DNA of 64,000 nt, taken from assembly GCA_003514385.1 (NCBI GenBank), contig DOQR01000004.1, positions 235,239 to 299,238 on the forward strand, given 5' to 3'. Below the pieces are notes generated by a model that searched no databases, was not told the origin of the DNA, and saw nothing but the letters and a program-made list of their open reading frames with translations. This DNA is from Oscillospiraceae bacterium. GTDB lineage: Bacteria; Bacillota; Clostridia; Oscillospirales; Acutalibacteraceae. Both the position numbers and the translations under genes were made by a program. The stretch's first letter is position 1. Each line of letters opens with the position of its first letter. Positions 60,532 to 64,000 of the stretch are shown here, piece by piece.

Positions 60532-61307
60532 GTGTCATTTCACCTTTGGGGCTCGGAGGGCACGACAGAGCATGGGCACAACTACTACGAGATTTTTCTT
60601 GTAACGGACGGGCGCATCTGCCACGAGATAAACGGCAAAATTTCCGAGATAAGCAAAGGCACTTTATGCATGATATGCCCCGGCGACATTCATCAGCTGC
60701 GCCGCATCGAGAATTTTTCGAGCATACACATGAACATCTGCATCTCGCCGAAAAAATTTGAAGAAATCTGCTCGGCTCTCGGGATAGATCCCGAAGCGTT
60801 CGAGTCGCAGAAACCGCTGACGGCTGCGCTCTCGACCGAGGAGCAGGCATACTTTTCTTCGCGGGCAAGTCTCATAAACAGGCTCATCGGCGACGGATAC
60901 GAAAAAGCGGCGAGCGTAATATGCTCGACCGCATCTGATTTTATCTCGATAATAAACAGCTCGAAGCTCACGCAGAAAATCGACTGCCCCGAGTGGTTTG
61001 AAAACATGCTCGAAAAGATACGCTCGCCGGAATACATGACCTGCAGCGCGGCGGACGTATATGAAATGAGCAACTTCTCGCCGCCCGTTGTTATCGAAGC
61101 GTTCAGAAAATACACGGGCAAGACGGTTTCGGCATATCTCAGGGACACTAAATGCGAATACGCCTGCCTGCTGCTAAGCGGAACCAAGATGACAACGCTT
61201 GAAATATCAATACAGCTCGGCTACTACAGCCTGAGCCACTTCAATCGGGTTTTCAAGAGCTACTCCGGCTTCTCCCCCGCCGCATACAGGCGCGAATATC
61301 AAAAATA

Positions 61308-61308
<1 letters not shown>
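60532..61308 (+). CDS. AraC-family transcription regulator with cupin sensor
   Basis: A 258-residue regulator: N-terminal cupin sensor (EHGHNYYEIFLVTDG, then GTLCMICPGDIHQL) and a C-terminal pair of helix-turn-helices (about 165-255) with AFRKYTGKTVSAYLRDTKCEYACLLLSGT and the AraC signature ISIQLGYYSLSHFNRVFKSYSGFSPAAYRRE. It probably senses a sugar and controls the divergent operon. GTG 60532 is the first canonical start, but the frame stays open upstream to 60469 and reads like real protein (DRLNIIDYRTNPIISKYS), so the true start may be non-canonical or hidden by a frameshift. Confidence 0.88.
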
Positions 61309-63347
<2,039 letters not shown>

Positions 63348-63411
63348 TTAAGCTTCCTTTTTCTCTGCGGTTATTATACCACAACTTGAATACATCTAAC
63401 AACAATTTATT

Positions 63412-64000
63412 TCACTGCCGCTGCGGAATATCTATTGTCACGGCGGTCTGCGGGACAGTACCGACGACGATATTCTCGGCGATGCAATACTCATCCGAAA
63501 AATTCGCCGCGCCCTCGTTCCCGCCAAGAAAGACATAGACGGAACACTCGACTTTAAGCATAACTCTGTGGCGGGTCTGGTTTATGCCCGCAGAGATAAA
63601 TTCGTCAGTTATCTGCGCATCTGCACCGCCCGTCATGCGAACGTTTACGGGTATCTCGGGTCCCATACCCGCAAAAACTTCGGAGCCGGTTACAGCGCCA
63701 AGCGGTATTTCCACAACAAATTTTGCATTTTCTTCGAGCGCTTCATCAACGGCGCGGACAAGGCGAGACTTGAATAAATTGACGGAGGCGGCATTGAGCG
63801 ACATTGAACCTATCTTTCCGTCGTTCGAGCCAACGCTGACAAGCGCGGAGCACTCCTCCGGGTTTTCGGATATAAATTTTTCTATGCTCTCGCCGACCGT
63901 GCGCACGGCAAGGCTCCTGGCACGGGTCATGGCGATATTGCGAACCGCCGGGCGAAGCCGTGCATCGACAACGAGCACAAGGCAGACAGCAAGCGTAAAA
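63412..64000 (-). CDS. yunB: sporulation protein YunB, 5' end outside the window
   Basis: The frame runs from the right edge to a stop at 63412. The visible C-terminal 195 or so residues match YunB: hydrophobic start (LAVCLVLVV), then DARLRPAVRNIAMTRARSLAVRTVGESI, GSMSLNAASVNLFKSRLVRAVDEAL, VEIPLGAVTGSEVFAGMGPEIPVNV, GINQTRHRVMLKVECSVYVFL. YunB is a sigma-E-dependent, membrane-anchored protein needed for efficient sporulation in Bacillus; its molecular role is unknown. The membrane helix is cut by the window edge, so the start cannot be placed. Confidence 0.88.
   Translation of the reverse strand, partial: FTLAVCLVLVVDARLRPAVRNIAMTRARSLAVRTVGESIEKFISENPEECSALVSVGSNDGKIGSMSLNAASVNLFKSRLVRAVDEALEENAKFVVEIPLGAVTGSEVFAGMGPEIPVNVRMTGGADAQITDEFISAGINQTRHRVMLKVECSVYVFLGGNEGAANFSDEYCIAENIVVGTVPQTAVTIDIPQRQ

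Overview
The window reads as chromosome of an endospore-forming, low-to-mid-GC Clostridia bacterium (my inference: an Oscillospirales/Ruminococcaceae-type gut anaerobe). Evidence is the sporulation genes (spoIIID, cotJABC, yunB), a PolC-type replicative polymerase, the Firmicutes order pyrH-frr-uppS-cdsA-dxr-rseP-ispG-polC, strong AGGAGG ribosome sites, and consensus housekeeping promoters with 17-bp spacers. I found no tRNA, rRNA, CRISPR array, phage gene or transposase.

Layout. 1-4.5 kb: an edge ORF, a membrane-anchored glycerophosphodiesterase, spoIIID, a half-size EamA permease, and the queuosine genes tgt and queA. 4.6-7.9 kb: lysine/DAP genes asd, dapA, dapB and a free-standing tandem-ACT protein. 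8-13.6 kb: an SDR/CMD-like redox pair, an O-antigen-ligase-like membrane protein, glycerate kinase and an M20 peptidase. 13.7-23.9 kb: the isoprenoid/envelope/translation/replication operon pyrH to polC, read leftward. 24-29.3 kb: two paralogous half-ABC exporters with a DUF1854 gene between them, preceded by a short leader ORF and an intrinsic terminator. 29.3-34.8 kb: a leftward deoxynucleoside salvage operon deoC-deoD-deoB-cdd-BMP lipoprotein-pdp. 34.8-35.9 kb: cotJABC. 36-42.8 kb: a second BMP lipoprotein, a metallophosphatase, TfoX-N, an alpha/beta hydrolase, rhaA-rhaD and a small membrane protein. 42.8-44.9 kb: nifS-nifU-rrf2. 45-50.6 kb: a lipase-like hydrolase divergent from a PhoPR-type two-component system, a SulP-like permease and pyrophosphatase. 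50.7-54.5 kb: a hypothetical protein and two GH5 glycosidases, one resembling endoglycoceramidase but lacking a signal peptide. 54.5-55.2 kb: gene-free DNA rich in inverted repeats. 55.2-61.3 kb: a leftward operon of a PHP hydrolase, GPH symporter, ChbG/YdjC deacetylase and secreted lipase-like protein, divergent from an AraC regulator. 61.3-64 kb: ligA and a partial yunB.

Most unusual points: (1) an 18-codon leader ORF and strong terminator placed directly before the ABC-DUF1854-ABC operon, which looks like translation-controlled attenuation; (2) a PolC whose PHP domain appears to lack the inserted 3'-5' exonuclease; (3) a perfect 12-bp hairpin that buries the spoIIID ribosome site, with a possible sporulation promoter reading from inside it; (4) the inverted-repeat-rich gene-free segment at 54.5-55.1 kb; (5) the glycolipid/glycan-like cluster at 51-61 kb. 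All functional calls come from motif and family recognition by eye; no search was run.
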